Part shown: positions 14,452 to 20,722 of the stretch, in pieces
How positions within the stretch are numbered: the stretch's first letter is position 1
How the letters are laid out: each line of letters begins with the position of its first letter
Assembly: GCA_018896765.1 (NCBI GenBank)
Contig: JAHILZ010000052.1
Coordinates: 1 to 22,168, forward strand
Origin: Patescibacteria group bacterium
GTDB taxonomy: Bacteria > Patescibacteriota > Minisyncoccia > JAHIHE01
DNA length: 22,168 nucleotides
Direction of reading: 5' to 3'
Notes under the pieces: generated by a model
What the model was told of the DNA's origin: nothing
The model's database searches: none
The model's input: only the letters and a program-made list of their open reading frames with translations
Translations under genes and position numbers: made by a program

Positions 14452-14876
14452 GGGGATGACCGGCCTCGACAGGAAGATGAAACTTAAAATTGCTGAACGA
14501 GTATTCTAAAATCTCGTAAAACTTTTAGAATCAAACTTAAGTGCCAAATCACTTATTGGCAAAGTAAAGACTGCCGTCGCGCAAGCAATGGCTGTTCCTA
14601 GCTTTGTTGCCGCTGTAGCCTAAGACCCTCTGCCAAAAGCTGAGGCGAAGACTCACAGCCCATCAGATCGATGACTCCTAATAATCGGTTATCTGGTGTC
14701 ATTAATTAGGATAGGCATCGCTCTGGAACTCTTGAGCTGCGCCGAAAAACCACAGAGTTCAAATCCTTTGAATCTTGCTTGTTTATAAACAAAGGAGTAA
14801 AACGAACAAGCTATGTCAGTAGATAATTTTAAGGTTTTCTTTCTACACGCGGGTTCAATTCCCGCCATCTCCACCA
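14452..14876 (+). ncRNA. ssrA: Transfer-messenger RNA
   Basis: Rescues stalled ribosomes and tags the nascent chain. The 5' end GGGGATGACCGGCCTCGACA and the 3' end GGGTTCAATTCCCGCCATCTCC-ACCA-type tail form the tRNA-like domain; GGGGATG pairs with CATCTCC over seven pairs, and CCA is encoded. The tag frame ends AGC TTT GTT GCC GCT GTA GCC TAA (stop 14621-14623), i.e. SFVAAVA. The resume codon is probably GGC 14558 (21 codons, starting GKVKTAVAQ) or GCC 14573 (16 codons, starting AVAQAMAVP). The ending VAAVA is a variant of the usual ALAA degron. At about 425 bases it is longer than average, with the pseudoknot-rich part after the tag. smpB is directly upstream. Confidence 0.96.
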
Positions 14877-14882
14877 CATATT

Positions 14883-14954
14883 CATTTAAACATACTAACA
14901 TTCTAACATTTGAATTTTTTTGTTAAAATGTTAATATGCTAAAATGTTTAAATG
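14883..14954 (+). terminator. Long inverted repeat after tmRNA, possible terminator
   Basis: The left arm CATTTAAACATACTAACATT (14883-14902) and the right arm ending AATATGCTAAAATGTTTAAATG pair imperfectly around a T7 loop. It begins seven bases after the tmRNA CCA. It probably stops or trims the tmRNA transcript; it also carries 9-11-base tandem motifs like other gaps here. Confidence 0.55.
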
Positions 14955-14993
14955 ATCTTTTGCCGTTACTATAGAAAATTTATTGCGGAATAA

Positions 14994-15001
14994 TGTATAA
15001 T
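14994..15001 (+). promoter_or_regulatory. -10 element of infC
   Basis: TATAAT (14996-15001) preceded directly by TG. No good -35 is seen. Transcription should start near 15008, only about 13 bases before the AUU start codon, so the infC mRNA would be almost leaderless. Confidence 0.5.
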
Positions 15002-15020
15002 TTAACAAAACATACTAATC

Positions 15021-15566
15021 ATTAATTTTAAACCTATAGCAAAAAAATTTAGAATAAATGAACAAATTAGGATTCCCGAAGTTTCCGTAATCGACGATGA
15101 GGGAGAAAATCTTGGCCCTATGAATACTTTGGAAGCAATCAATCTTGCTAAAACGCAAGGATTTGATTTAATCGAAGTTTCGCCAAAAGCTATTCCCCCA
15201 GTATGCAAAATAATGGATTTTGGAAAATATTTATATAAAATCGCCAAGCAAGAACGGCTGCACAAAGCAAAACAAAAAGCGATTGAAACCAAAGGGATAA
15301 GATTGAGTCCGCGCATCAGCCTGCACGATATGGAAACTAAAGCAAAACAAGCCGAAAAATTTATGAATGAAGGATCAAAAATTAAGATTGATCTGTTGAT
15401 GAAAGGCCGAGAAAAAGCGCATGCCGATCTGGCCGAAAAAAAAGTAAATGAATTCTTGCAAATAATAAACTCTAATCCGGAATTTACGGGAAAAATAATA
15501 ATGGAACAAAGGCCAAAACGGCAATCGTGGGGATTAATCGCGATAATATCAAAAGCTAAGAAGTAA
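15021..15566 (+). CDS. infC: Translation initiation factor IF-3, probable AUU start
   Basis: IF-3 binds the 30S subunit, checks start codon choice and blocks early 50S joining. Opening the gene at the first ATG (15120) would lose the conserved N-terminal domain; in the same frame upstream lie KKFRINEQIRIPEVSVIDDE and GENLGP, the classical IF-3 beginning. No ATG, GTG or TTG precedes them before the TAA at 15003, so the start is ATT 15021 (or ATC 15018), giving 181 residues. AUU is the start of infC in Escherichia coli, where IF-3 represses its own translation. The rest is typical: YLYKIAKQER linker, GIRLSPRISLHDMETK and the C-terminal GREKAHADLA..IIMEQRPKR. No Shine-Dalgarno is seen. First gene of infC-rpmI-rplT. 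Confidence 0.92.
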   Translation: MNFKPIAKKFRINEQIRIPEVSVIDDEGENLGPMNTLEAINLAKTQGFDLIEVSPKAIPPVCKIMDFGKYLYKIAKQERLHKAKQKAIETKGIRLSPRISLHDMETKAKQAEKFMNEGSKIKIDLLMKGREKAHADLAEKKVNEFLQIINSNPEFTGKIIMEQRPKRQSWGLIAIISKAKK

Positions 15567-15570
15567 AAAG

Positions 15571-15730
15571 ATAGTAGAGAGTGGAAGGTGGAAAGTAGCA
15601 GTCAGAAAACAGAAGGTAGAAGGTAGAAGGTAGAAGGTAGAAAAAGTTTAAAAACTTTAATTTACCACATCCTACACTCCACTTCCAACTTTCCAATTAC
15701 TACATTCCACATTCTACCTTCCACATTTCA
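15571..15730. repeat. Heptamer tract in a large inverted repeat between infC and rpmI
   Basis: AGAAGGT is repeated about four and a half times (15611-15645). The flanks GAGTGGAAGGTGGAAAGTAG and CATTCCACATTCTACCTTCCAC are rough complements, so the whole gap can fold. It leaves no Shine-Dalgarno for rpmI. Confidence 0.75.
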
Positions 15731-15733
15731 AAT

Positions 15734-15928
15734 ATGAAATTAAAAACAATAAAAGCGGTAGCAAAAAGATTTAAGCATACGAAAACCAATAAAATCAGAC
15801 ATCGGAAATCCGGGCAAGATCATTTTAACGCCGGCGAAACCGGCAAAACAACGAGATCCAAAAGAAAAGACTCCGGTTTATTGCCGAAATACGAAAAAGG
15901 CATTAAAAAAATGATGCCGTATAAGTAA
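15734..15928 (+). CDS. rpmI: Ribosomal protein L35
   Basis: Large-subunit protein, 64 residues. It shows the family pattern: MKLKTIKAVAKRFKHTKTNK at the front, RHRKSGQDHFN, TTRSKRKDSG, and the ending KKMMPYK (family: KRMLPY). Length is normal. It lies between infC and rplT, the universal gene order. No Shine-Dalgarno is present; the region before the ATG is repeat DNA. Confidence 0.95.
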   Translation: MKLKTIKAVAKRFKHTKTNKIRHRKSGQDHFNAGETGKTTRSKRKDSGLLPKYEKGIKKMMPYK

Positions 15929-15965
15929 AATGAAAAATTAAAAATGAAAAATTAAAAATTTTGGA

Positions 15966-16026
15966 GTTTCGCCCACAGCGAAACGGCAATCCTTAACTTT
16001 TAACTTTTAACTTTTAACTTTTAACT
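15966..16026. repeat. Hairpin and heptamer tract between rpmI and rplT
   Basis: A perfect stem GTTTCGC-CCACA-GCGAAAC (15966-15984) is followed by five units of TTAACTTT-like heptamers (15993-16026) reaching five bases before the rplT ATG. The preceding GAAAAATTAAAAATGAAAAA is their rough complement. Confidence 0.8.
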
Positions 16027-16030
16027 GAAA

Positions 16031-16378
16031 ATGACTCGAGTAAAAAGAGGCGTAATAACAAGAAAGCGCCACAAAAAAATATTAAAACGAGCCAAAGGAT
16101 TTCTTGGCAGAAGAAGCACGACTTTCCGCGCGGCCAATGAAGCTTTATTAAAAGCCGGCAAATACGCCTGGATACATCGAAGGCTTAAAAAACGCGATTT
16201 CCGCGCGCTTTGGAACATCAGAATTTCTGCCGCATTAATGCCTTATGATCTGTCATACAGCAAATTCATGGGCGGACTTAAAAAAGCTACTATTAAACTG
16301 AATCGAAAAGTATTATCGGAGCTGGCCGTTAAAAATCCTGAAGTTTTCAAAACAATTGTAGAAACGGTGAAAAAGTAA
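16031..16378 (+). CDS. rplT: Ribosomal protein L20
   Basis: Large-subunit protein needed early in assembly; in many bacteria it also represses its own operon by binding the leader. The 115-residue product starts MTRVKRGVITRKRHKKILKR and continues AKGFLGRRSTTFRAANEAL and YAWIHRRLKKRDFRALWNIR, all classical L20 features, with a full C-terminal globular domain. It is the last gene of the operon and is followed by a strong terminator. No Shine-Dalgarno. Confidence 0.97.
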   Translation: MTRVKRGVITRKRHKKILKRAKGFLGRRSTTFRAANEALLKAGKYAWIHRRLKKRDFRALWNIRISAALMPYDLSYSKFMGGLKKATIKLNRKVLSELAVKNPEVFKTIVETVKK

Positions 16379-16402
16379 CACTGTTAAACTTTATCTATAA
16401 AA

Positions 16403-16435
16403 CAAAAAGCTACTTTTTAAACAAGTAGTTTTTTG
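16403..16435 (+). terminator. Terminator of the infC-rpmI-rplT operon
   Basis: CAAAAAGCTACTT (16403-16415) pairs with AAGTAGTTTTTTG (16423-16435), 13 pairs with one G-U and a seven-base loop. The right arm itself contains the T tract; its mirror A tract could make it work in both directions between convergent rplT and the VanZ gene. Confidence 0.85.
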
Positions 16436-16458
16436 TTAAAATAAATTTTATTTTGAAA

Positions 16459-16562
16459 GGCTAAAATCTAAATTTAAAATTTTAAATGAAGTCTAAATGA
16501 TTAAATTTAATAATTTGTTAATTTAGGATTTGATTTAGACTTTAAAATTTAGAATTTAGACT
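16459..16562. repeat. AT-rich palindromic repeat, copy C
   Basis: Same family as 3031-3128 and 3841-3937, with GGCTAAAATCTAAATTTAAA, AATTTAGGATTTGATTTAGA and a final GAATTTAGACTT. It runs 21 bases into the VanZ gene and supplies its stop codon and last residues (SLNSKF). Confidence 0.78.
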
Positions 16563-16976
16563 TATTTTTCTAGCCTTCCTCCAAATCCACACCCCTGCCG
16601 CCACTATTCCCACGCTATCAATCAAAACATCCTGCGCGCCGCCTACTCGCCCGGCCACAAAAGTCTGATGATATTCGTCGCTTATCGCGTACAAAATGGA
16701 AAAAATAATCGCATAAATTAAAACTCGCGGCATTTCAGAAACCGTCTTAAAAACTGAGTTTCCAAAAGGAAACTCAGTTTCTTTAACATCCAAAAACACG
16801 CGCCAGGCCAAAAAAGTCAGAATCCCATATTCCGCAATATGCGCCATTTTTCTCAGCACGAAATCTATCTGGCTTTCAAGTCCTGATTTCAAATCCGGCT
16901 GACTGGATAAATAAAAAATAATCCCCATCCAAAAGATGAGTAAGAAATAGTTTAAATATGTTTTTTTATTAAACAT
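16542..16976 (-). CDS. VanZ-like membrane protein
   Basis: The 144-residue protein has four predicted membrane segments (about 9-25, 46-62, 88-104, 118-134) and VanZ-family landmarks: FWMGIIFYLSSQP, KMAHIAEYGILTFL, and SDEYHQTFVAGRVGGAQDV followed by a final helix. VanZ gives low-level teicoplanin resistance in enterococci, but most homologues have unknown envelope roles. Two oddities: the loop ETEFPFGNSVFKT between helices 2 and 3 is encoded by a perfect 13-base hairpin (16751-16780), and the C-terminus is encoded by repeat copy C. No Shine-Dalgarno. Confidence 0.88.
   Translation of the reverse strand: MFNKKTYLNYFLLIFWMGIIFYLSSQPDLKSGLESQIDFVLRKMAHIAEYGILTFLAWRVFLDVKETEFPFGNSVFKTVSEMPRVLIYAIIFSILYAISDEYHQTFVAGRVGGAQDVLIDSVGIVAAGVWIWRKARKISLNSKF
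16751..16780. repeat. Perfect 13-base hairpin inside the VanZ gene
   Basis: AAACTGAGTTTCC (16751-16763), loop AAAA, then its exact complement (16768-16780). In the gene's frame it encodes KETEFPFGNSVF. The lack of any mismatch implies recent arrival or strong constraint. Confidence 0.92.
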
Positions 16977-17012
16977 AAAATCGTTAAAAACTTCATTGAT
17001 ACTTTTCTATAA

Positions 17013-17966
17013 TCAATTAACCTTATTCATCGGCGCGCCTTTTAAAAAACTCTCAATATTTTCGACAAAAATTTCTTGCTTTTTTACTGTCGCTTCTTTT
17101 GTGGTATAGCCAATTGGCGGATACATTATGCAATTTTTGTATCGCAATAATCTCTTTGCCTGTTCAGGCATAAGCTCGTCAGTATGATCCATAATATAAA
17201 CAATATCGCCAATAGCAATCCTTTTTTCTAAAGCATTATAATCAATCAGCTCATTTGGCGCCAAATTAAGAAGCAGCGCTCCGGATTTAATTTTTTCAAC
17301 GCACGCTTCATATAGAAAAAATTCGGTTTCTTTATTAAGAGCAAGATGCAAGGAAATAAAATCACATTCAGATAAAAGCGTTTCAATATCTTGATATTTG
17401 ATTCTTTTAGCTTCAGCTTCCTTATTATGGTTTCTTGACCAAAAAAATACATCCGCGCCAAACGCCAAAGCAAGCTCCGCAACTCTTAAACCAATTCGCC
17501 CCAAACCGATCACACCGAATTTTTTACCTTTTATTTCAGATGTATTGGAAAAAGTCGCCTCTGAATAATCTCCTCCTCTCGCCTGCGTTTTAGCTCTTTC
17601 CAAATCTCGAAGATGCTCCAAAATTGCCCCGAAAGCGAATTCCGCCACCGCTTCAGTGCTGTAACCCGGTATATTGCACACCGCTATTTTTTTTGTTGCC
17701 GCATATTCACAATCCGCTTTTCCATAAGCAGTTGCCAAAACGCCAATATATTTTAATTTCGGCGCCGCATCAATAATTTCTTTATCAACTTTAAACGCAA
17801 AAGGATTAACAAGCAAACAGTCTGTATCTTTTAATTGCATTTTAATTTCCAAACTATCTTTTGCAAGCGAAATTCTTTTCTCAGCTAAGCTGTCTGATCT
17901 TTTCCAATAATCCGCATTAAGACTTGTTTCGTTAATGCCTATCGTAAGAATTTTTTTAAATTTCAT
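17013..17966 (-). CDS. 2-hydroxyacid dehydrogenase homologue lacking catalytic residues
   Basis: The 317-residue protein follows the D-isomer-specific 2-hydroxyacid dehydrogenase fold. It has the NAD-binding glycine motif GVIGLGRIGLRVAELALAFG (G154, G156, G159), the preceding substrate-domain phrase NIPGYSTEAVAEFAFGAI and FISLHLALNKET. The active site is abnormal. The catalytic Arg of the N-x-x-R-G motif is Pro (LLNLAPNELID, P237), and the His of TPHIG is Pro (MYPPIGYTT, P284). The DVFE.EP motif is degraded to IMDHTDE. Cofactor binding is probably kept while normal reduction of 2-keto acids is not expected. It might bind NAD as a sensor or act on another substrate. It sits between the VanZ and DUF4143 genes and has no Shine-Dalgarno. 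Confidence 0.88.
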   Translation of the reverse strand: MKFKKILTIGINETSLNADYWKRSDSLAEKRISLAKDSLEIKMQLKDTDCLLVNPFAFKVDKEIIDAAPKLKYIGVLATAYGKADCEYAATKKIAVCNIPGYSTEAVAEFAFGAILEHLRDLERAKTQARGGDYSEATFSNTSEIKGKKFGVIGLGRIGLRVAELALAFGADVFFWSRNHNKEAEAKRIKYQDIETLLSECDFISLHLALNKETEFFLYEACVEKIKSGALLLNLAPNELIDYNALEKRIAIGDIVYIMDHTDELMPEQAKRLLRYKNCIMYPPIGYTTKEATVKKQEIFVENIESFLKGAPMNKVN

Positions 17967-17986
17967 ATTGATTTTTTAAATTATTT

Positions 17987-19153
17987 TTAATTCAAAAACT
18001 TTAAAAAATTATCGCTATTGATCAATTCAATTTCGGTTTTATACAGCGAAGTAAAGGCTGTTTTGGACGACAAAGATTTTTTTTGCCACTTAGTCTCATA
18101 TGCTGATAACTTTTCATTTTCTTTGATTATCAAATCAACCTCGCTGCCAGCTCGAGAGCGCCAAAAATAAAAATTCCGCCGCTGATCGTTTAATAAGTTG
18201 ATTTTGGCGAGTTCGGAGATAATCCAGTTTTCCCACAAAGCGCCGATGTCCGAGCGCAAAGGGTTTAAAGAAAATTCGTTAAGCAAAGCATTGCGAACTC
18301 CAGTGTCCCAAAAATAAATTTTTTGGCTTTTAACAATTTCTTTGCGCGGATTAGAACTAAAAGCCGGCAAACGAAAAATTACAAAAGTTTGCTCTAAAAG
18401 TTCCAAATACCGTTCAATAGTAATGCGCGACATATTAAGATTATTCGCCAATTCATTAACTGAAACTTCCGAACCAATTTGATGCGCTAAAAGCATCAAT
18501 AAGCGCTTAATCAGCTCGGGCGTTTTAATTAAACCGATTTGCAATACATCTTTTAGCAAATAATCCGCCATTAAATTTAAAAGAAATTTTTGCTTGTCAG
18601 CTGTTGCCGCCGCATCCGGATAATTGCCAAAAATCAAACTTTGCAAAAGCATTTCCTTGATTGGCGCGGAAAAATTTTGCCATAATTGCTCGCTGGAAAA
18701 CGCGCTTGAATACCATGATTGAAAAGTTAAAATTTCTTTAAACAACAATGGCGGCAAAAATATTTTTTCATTTCTGCCTGTTAAGCTTTCGGAAACTTGA
18801 TTAAGCAAATTCAGACTGGACGAACCAAGCAAGATAAATTTAACCGGCAAATTCGCATCATACCAGCCCTTGATTATTCTGCCAGTTTCAGCAATCCTTT
18901 GTGCTTCGTCAATAATTAAAATATCAGGATTGCCGAATGTTTTTAAGCCATCAGCTGGCGATAAAGAAGCCGCCGCTATTAATCTTTGTTTTTCTATTTC
19001 AATATCCAAGTTCAAAAAAACCGTTTTTTGATTAGATAAAAAATGTTTTACTAATGTTGTTTTTCCTACCTGCCTTGCGCCTAAAATAATTACAATTTTG
19101 GGCTTATTCAAAGCGTTTTTTAAATTATTTTCAGCAATTCTTGTTATATACAT
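17987..19153 (-). CDS. AAA+ ATPase with DUF4143 domain
   Basis: The 388-residue protein has Walker A GARQVGKTT (residues 25-33), Walker B DILIIDEAQ (77-85), a sensor strand KFILLGSSSLNLL, a winged-helix-like middle (SVNELANNLNMSRITIERYL) and the C-terminal DUF4143/PD-(D/E)xK-like part with WRSRAGSEVDLII and AYETKWQKK. The family (COG1373) is common in host-associated and CPR genomes and its role is not settled; membership in toxin-antitoxin or mobile loci has been proposed. It has a good promoter of its own. The ends are complete. A fragment of another member is at 10451-10729. Confidence 0.92.
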   Translation of the reverse strand: MYITRIAENNLKNALNKPKIVIILGARQVGKTTLVKHFLSNQKTVFLNLDIEIEKQRLIAAASLSPADGLKTFGNPDILIIDEAQRIAETGRIIKGWYDANLPVKFILLGSSSLNLLNQVSESLTGRNEKIFLPPLLFKEILTFQSWYSSAFSSEQLWQNFSAPIKEMLLQSLIFGNYPDAAATADKQKFLLNLMADYLLKDVLQIGLIKTPELIKRLLMLLAHQIGSEVSVNELANNLNMSRITIERYLELLEQTFVIFRLPAFSSNPRKEIVKSQKIYFWDTGVRNALLNEFSLNPLRSDIGALWENWIISELAKINLLNDQRRNFYFWRSRAGSEVDLIIKENEKLSAYETKWQKKSLSSKTAFTSLYKTEIELINSDNFLKFLN

Positions 19154-19183
19154 AATTATTGATATTTTCTTAATAATATACTA

Positions 19184-19213
19184 AGTATACAAAATAACCT
19201 ATCAATTTGTCAA
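19184..19213 (-). promoter_or_regulatory. Promoter of the DUF4143 ATPase gene, with direct repeats
   Basis: Minus strand: TTGACA (19208-19213), 18 bases, TATACT (19184-19189). The 11-base direct repeat TATACAAAATA (plus strand, 19186-19196 and 19220-19230) overlaps the -10 and lies just upstream of the -35, and AATAACCT/AGGTTATT form an inverted pair (19193-19200, 19233-19240). This layout suggests a regulator site. Confidence 0.7.
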
Positions 19214-19277
19214 GTACGCTATACAAAATACGAGGTTATTAAGCTTTTTCCGTATCTTTCCTAAAAACCGCCTGAGC

Positions 19278-20258
19278 TTACACCTCACTAATAACATCAA
19301 ATCCTTTATAACTTCCGGTAATCACAAGACCGATTATTTTGCCTTTTGCCATTCCTTTGGCTCGCAATTGCCCTGCGGTTTCGTTCAATGTCGCGCCGGA
19401 ACCGACCGCGTCGTCAATAAAAAGAATATTTTTATGCGAAACAGTTCCTTCAATAATTATCGTTTTTCTGGCATTTTCAATCCTGTCTTCCAACTTATTC
19501 AATGTCTTTTGAGGCACAGCAATCGGCGTTTTTACTTTTATAATCGGAATAACGGGAATTTCCAATCGCAAATTTTTTTGCAATTCTTTCATAAATTGCG
19601 TTTCTCTTTTTACTGTCGGCGGAATAAACCCAATAGCATCAATGTTAAATTTTTTTACAATAAAATCTATTTGGGGCTTTAGGCTAATAATCAAATCTTT
19701 CATTAAAATTTTATTTTGGCTTTGCTTAGCGTAAAGCAAAAGTTGCCCCAATTTAGTTTTACCAAATCTCTCAATGCTGTAAAAATCCAGATAAAACAAA
19801 CCATCAAGGTAAACCTTTTTAAAAGTACTTTCCATTTTTCTCATACCGTCAATCAGCCCGTTTTTTTTGAACGCATCATATTTTTTCAAAGTTTTAGCGT
19901 ATTCTTTCGCGGTTTTAGAGATGGGCTGATTATTCTTTCGGCACCAATAAATAAACCCATCCAACCCTTCTTTTTTCTCTCCTGCCGGAGTTATTATGAG
20001 AAAATTATTTTCGATTGCTTTTTCGGTTTTTTTCTCTATTTCATACAATTCCGGCGACAAAACGGAAATTTTTGCCAATGAATAAAAAACTTTCGGAGGT
20101 CTGCCGATTTTGGTAATTTCTCCCTTTTCCAAAAGATTAGCCAATTGCTTAAAAACCGCTCGAGGACTCATTGCCAAATAATCCAAAAGCTCCTTGGCTG
20201 TAGCTTGTTTATGAGACTGAATATACTGTGTAATTTTTTCTGATGTTTTTTGTTTCAT
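19278..20258 (-). CDS. Winged-helix / phosphoribosyltransferase fusion, likely regulator
   Basis: The 326-residue protein starts with a winged-helix DNA-binding domain (about 1-65: SEKITQYIQSHKQATAKELL, then MSPRAVFKQLANLLEKGEI and a wing GRPPKVFYSL). A helical middle follows. The C-terminal half is a type I phosphoribosyltransferase: the PRPP loop is ILFIDDAVGSGATLNET (278-293) and an upstream ComF-like phrase reads IGFIPPTVKRETQFMKELQK. The fusion suggests a transcription factor that senses PRPP or a nucleotide, by analogy with PurR of Bacillus, which is however built differently. ComF-type DNA uptake function is a less likely alternative because of the HTH. The gene has a near-leaderless extended -10 promoter and a perfect palindrome next to it, fitting self-regulation. 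Confidence 0.8.
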   Translation of the reverse strand: MKQKTSEKITQYIQSHKQATAKELLDYLAMSPRAVFKQLANLLEKGEITKIGRPPKVFYSLAKISVLSPELYEIEKKTEKAIENNFLIITPAGEKKEGLDGFIYWCRKNNQPISKTAKEYAKTLKKYDAFKKNGLIDGMRKMESTFKKVYLDGLFYLDFYSIERFGKTKLGQLLLYAKQSQNKILMKDLIISLKPQIDFIVKKFNIDAIGFIPPTVKRETQFMKELQKNLRLEIPVIPIIKVKTPIAVPQKTLNKLEDRIENARKTIIIEGTVSHKNILFIDDAVGSGATLNETAGQLRAKGMAKGKIIGLVITGSYKGFDVISEV

Positions 20259-20264
20259 ATAAAC

Positions 20265-20273
20265 ATTATATCA
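20265..20273 (-). promoter_or_regulatory. Extended -10 promoter of the HTH-PRTase gene
   Basis: Minus strand TGATATAAT is a perfect TGnTATAAT. It ends six bases before the ATG at 20258, so transcription should begin at or next to the start codon and the mRNA would be leaderless. No -35 match is seen. Confidence 0.7.
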
Positions 20274-20283
20274 CAAAATGTGC

Positions 20284-20309
20284 ATAGTGCATAGTGAACT
20301 ATGCACTAT
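20284..20309. promoter_or_regulatory. Candidate operator palindrome of the HTH-PRTase gene
   Basis: Perfect 11-base arms ATAGTGCATAG and CTATGCACTAT with loop TGAA; the half-site TGCATAG is repeated once more on the left (20281-20287). It lies about 26-51 bases upstream of the likely transcription start, where a -35 element would be. Mixed base content and position favour a protein site over a terminator. Confidence 0.6.
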
Positions 20310-20311
20310 TA

Positions 20312-20351
20312 TAAGGGGGTAAATATTAACCGATCAATACTCACCCCCCTA
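20312..20351 (-). terminator. Strong hairpin after the flavin-binding protein gene
   Basis: On the minus-strand RNA, 16 bases on each side pair (GGGGGGT against ACCCCC, then GAGTATT/AATATTT with G-U pairs) around an eight-base loop. It starts seven bases after the stop of the 20358-20722 gene. No T tract follows, so it may be an mRNA 3' stabiliser rather than a classical terminator. Confidence 0.6.
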
Positions 20352-20357
20352 ATATAA

Positions 20358-20722
20358 TTATCCGCCTAACTCTATTAATTTTGAAACAGTAACTAAAATC
20401 GCGCCTTTTGACGGAAAGCCCTTATTTTCCGGCATTTGTTTTACGAATTTCAGCCATTTGCCGCTGGAAAAATATTTTGCCTTGCCGATTAATTTATAGC
20501 CTTCCTCTTTCTCGTTCCAAACCGCCAAACAAACATTATTATTTTCTTTGAGATTTTCTCCGGTACGCTTCATAAAATTATCCGTAATGACAATCTTACC
20601 CCCCCAATAACTTTAACACAAGCAACCGCGATAACATTCGGCTTGCAATTTTTATCCGCCGTGGCAAACGCCGCGTAATTTTCTTCGATTATTTTTTTGG
20701 CTTTTTTGGGTATTTCAATCAT
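20358..20722 (-). pseudogene. Flavin-nucleotide-binding (PPOX-like) protein with G-run frameshift
   Basis: Two frames together make one protein of the pyridoxamine-5'-phosphate oxidase-like split-barrel family (about 121 residues). The first starts at ATG 20722 (MIEIPKKAKKIIEENYAAFA, TADKNCKPNVIAVACVKVIG); the second continues KIVITDNFMKRTGENLKENN, VCLAVWNEKEEGYKLIGKAK and ends SKLIELGG. They are out of register at a run of seven G on the coding strand (20599-20605): one more G, or two fewer, joins them. The ATG overlaps the TGA of the upstream gene (ATGA), so the genes are coupled. Causes may be a real mutation, slippage-based switching, or a sequencing error in a homopolymer. Confidence 0.8.

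Noticed and set aside
14757..14775. GAGTTCAAATCCTTTG as a tRNA T-loop
   Set aside because: It lies inside the tmRNA and lacks the rest of a cloverleaf.
14689..14901. Minus-strand frame of 70 codons containing VEMAGIEPACR
   Set aside because: It is antisense to the 3' half of tmRNA; this AGIEPACR-type peptide is a well-known false gene produced by translating the reverse of tRNA-like 3' ends.
15002..15316. Minus-strand frame of 104 codons with hydrophobic stretches
   Set aside because: Lies entirely opposite infC, whose protein signature is clear; no independent start signal.
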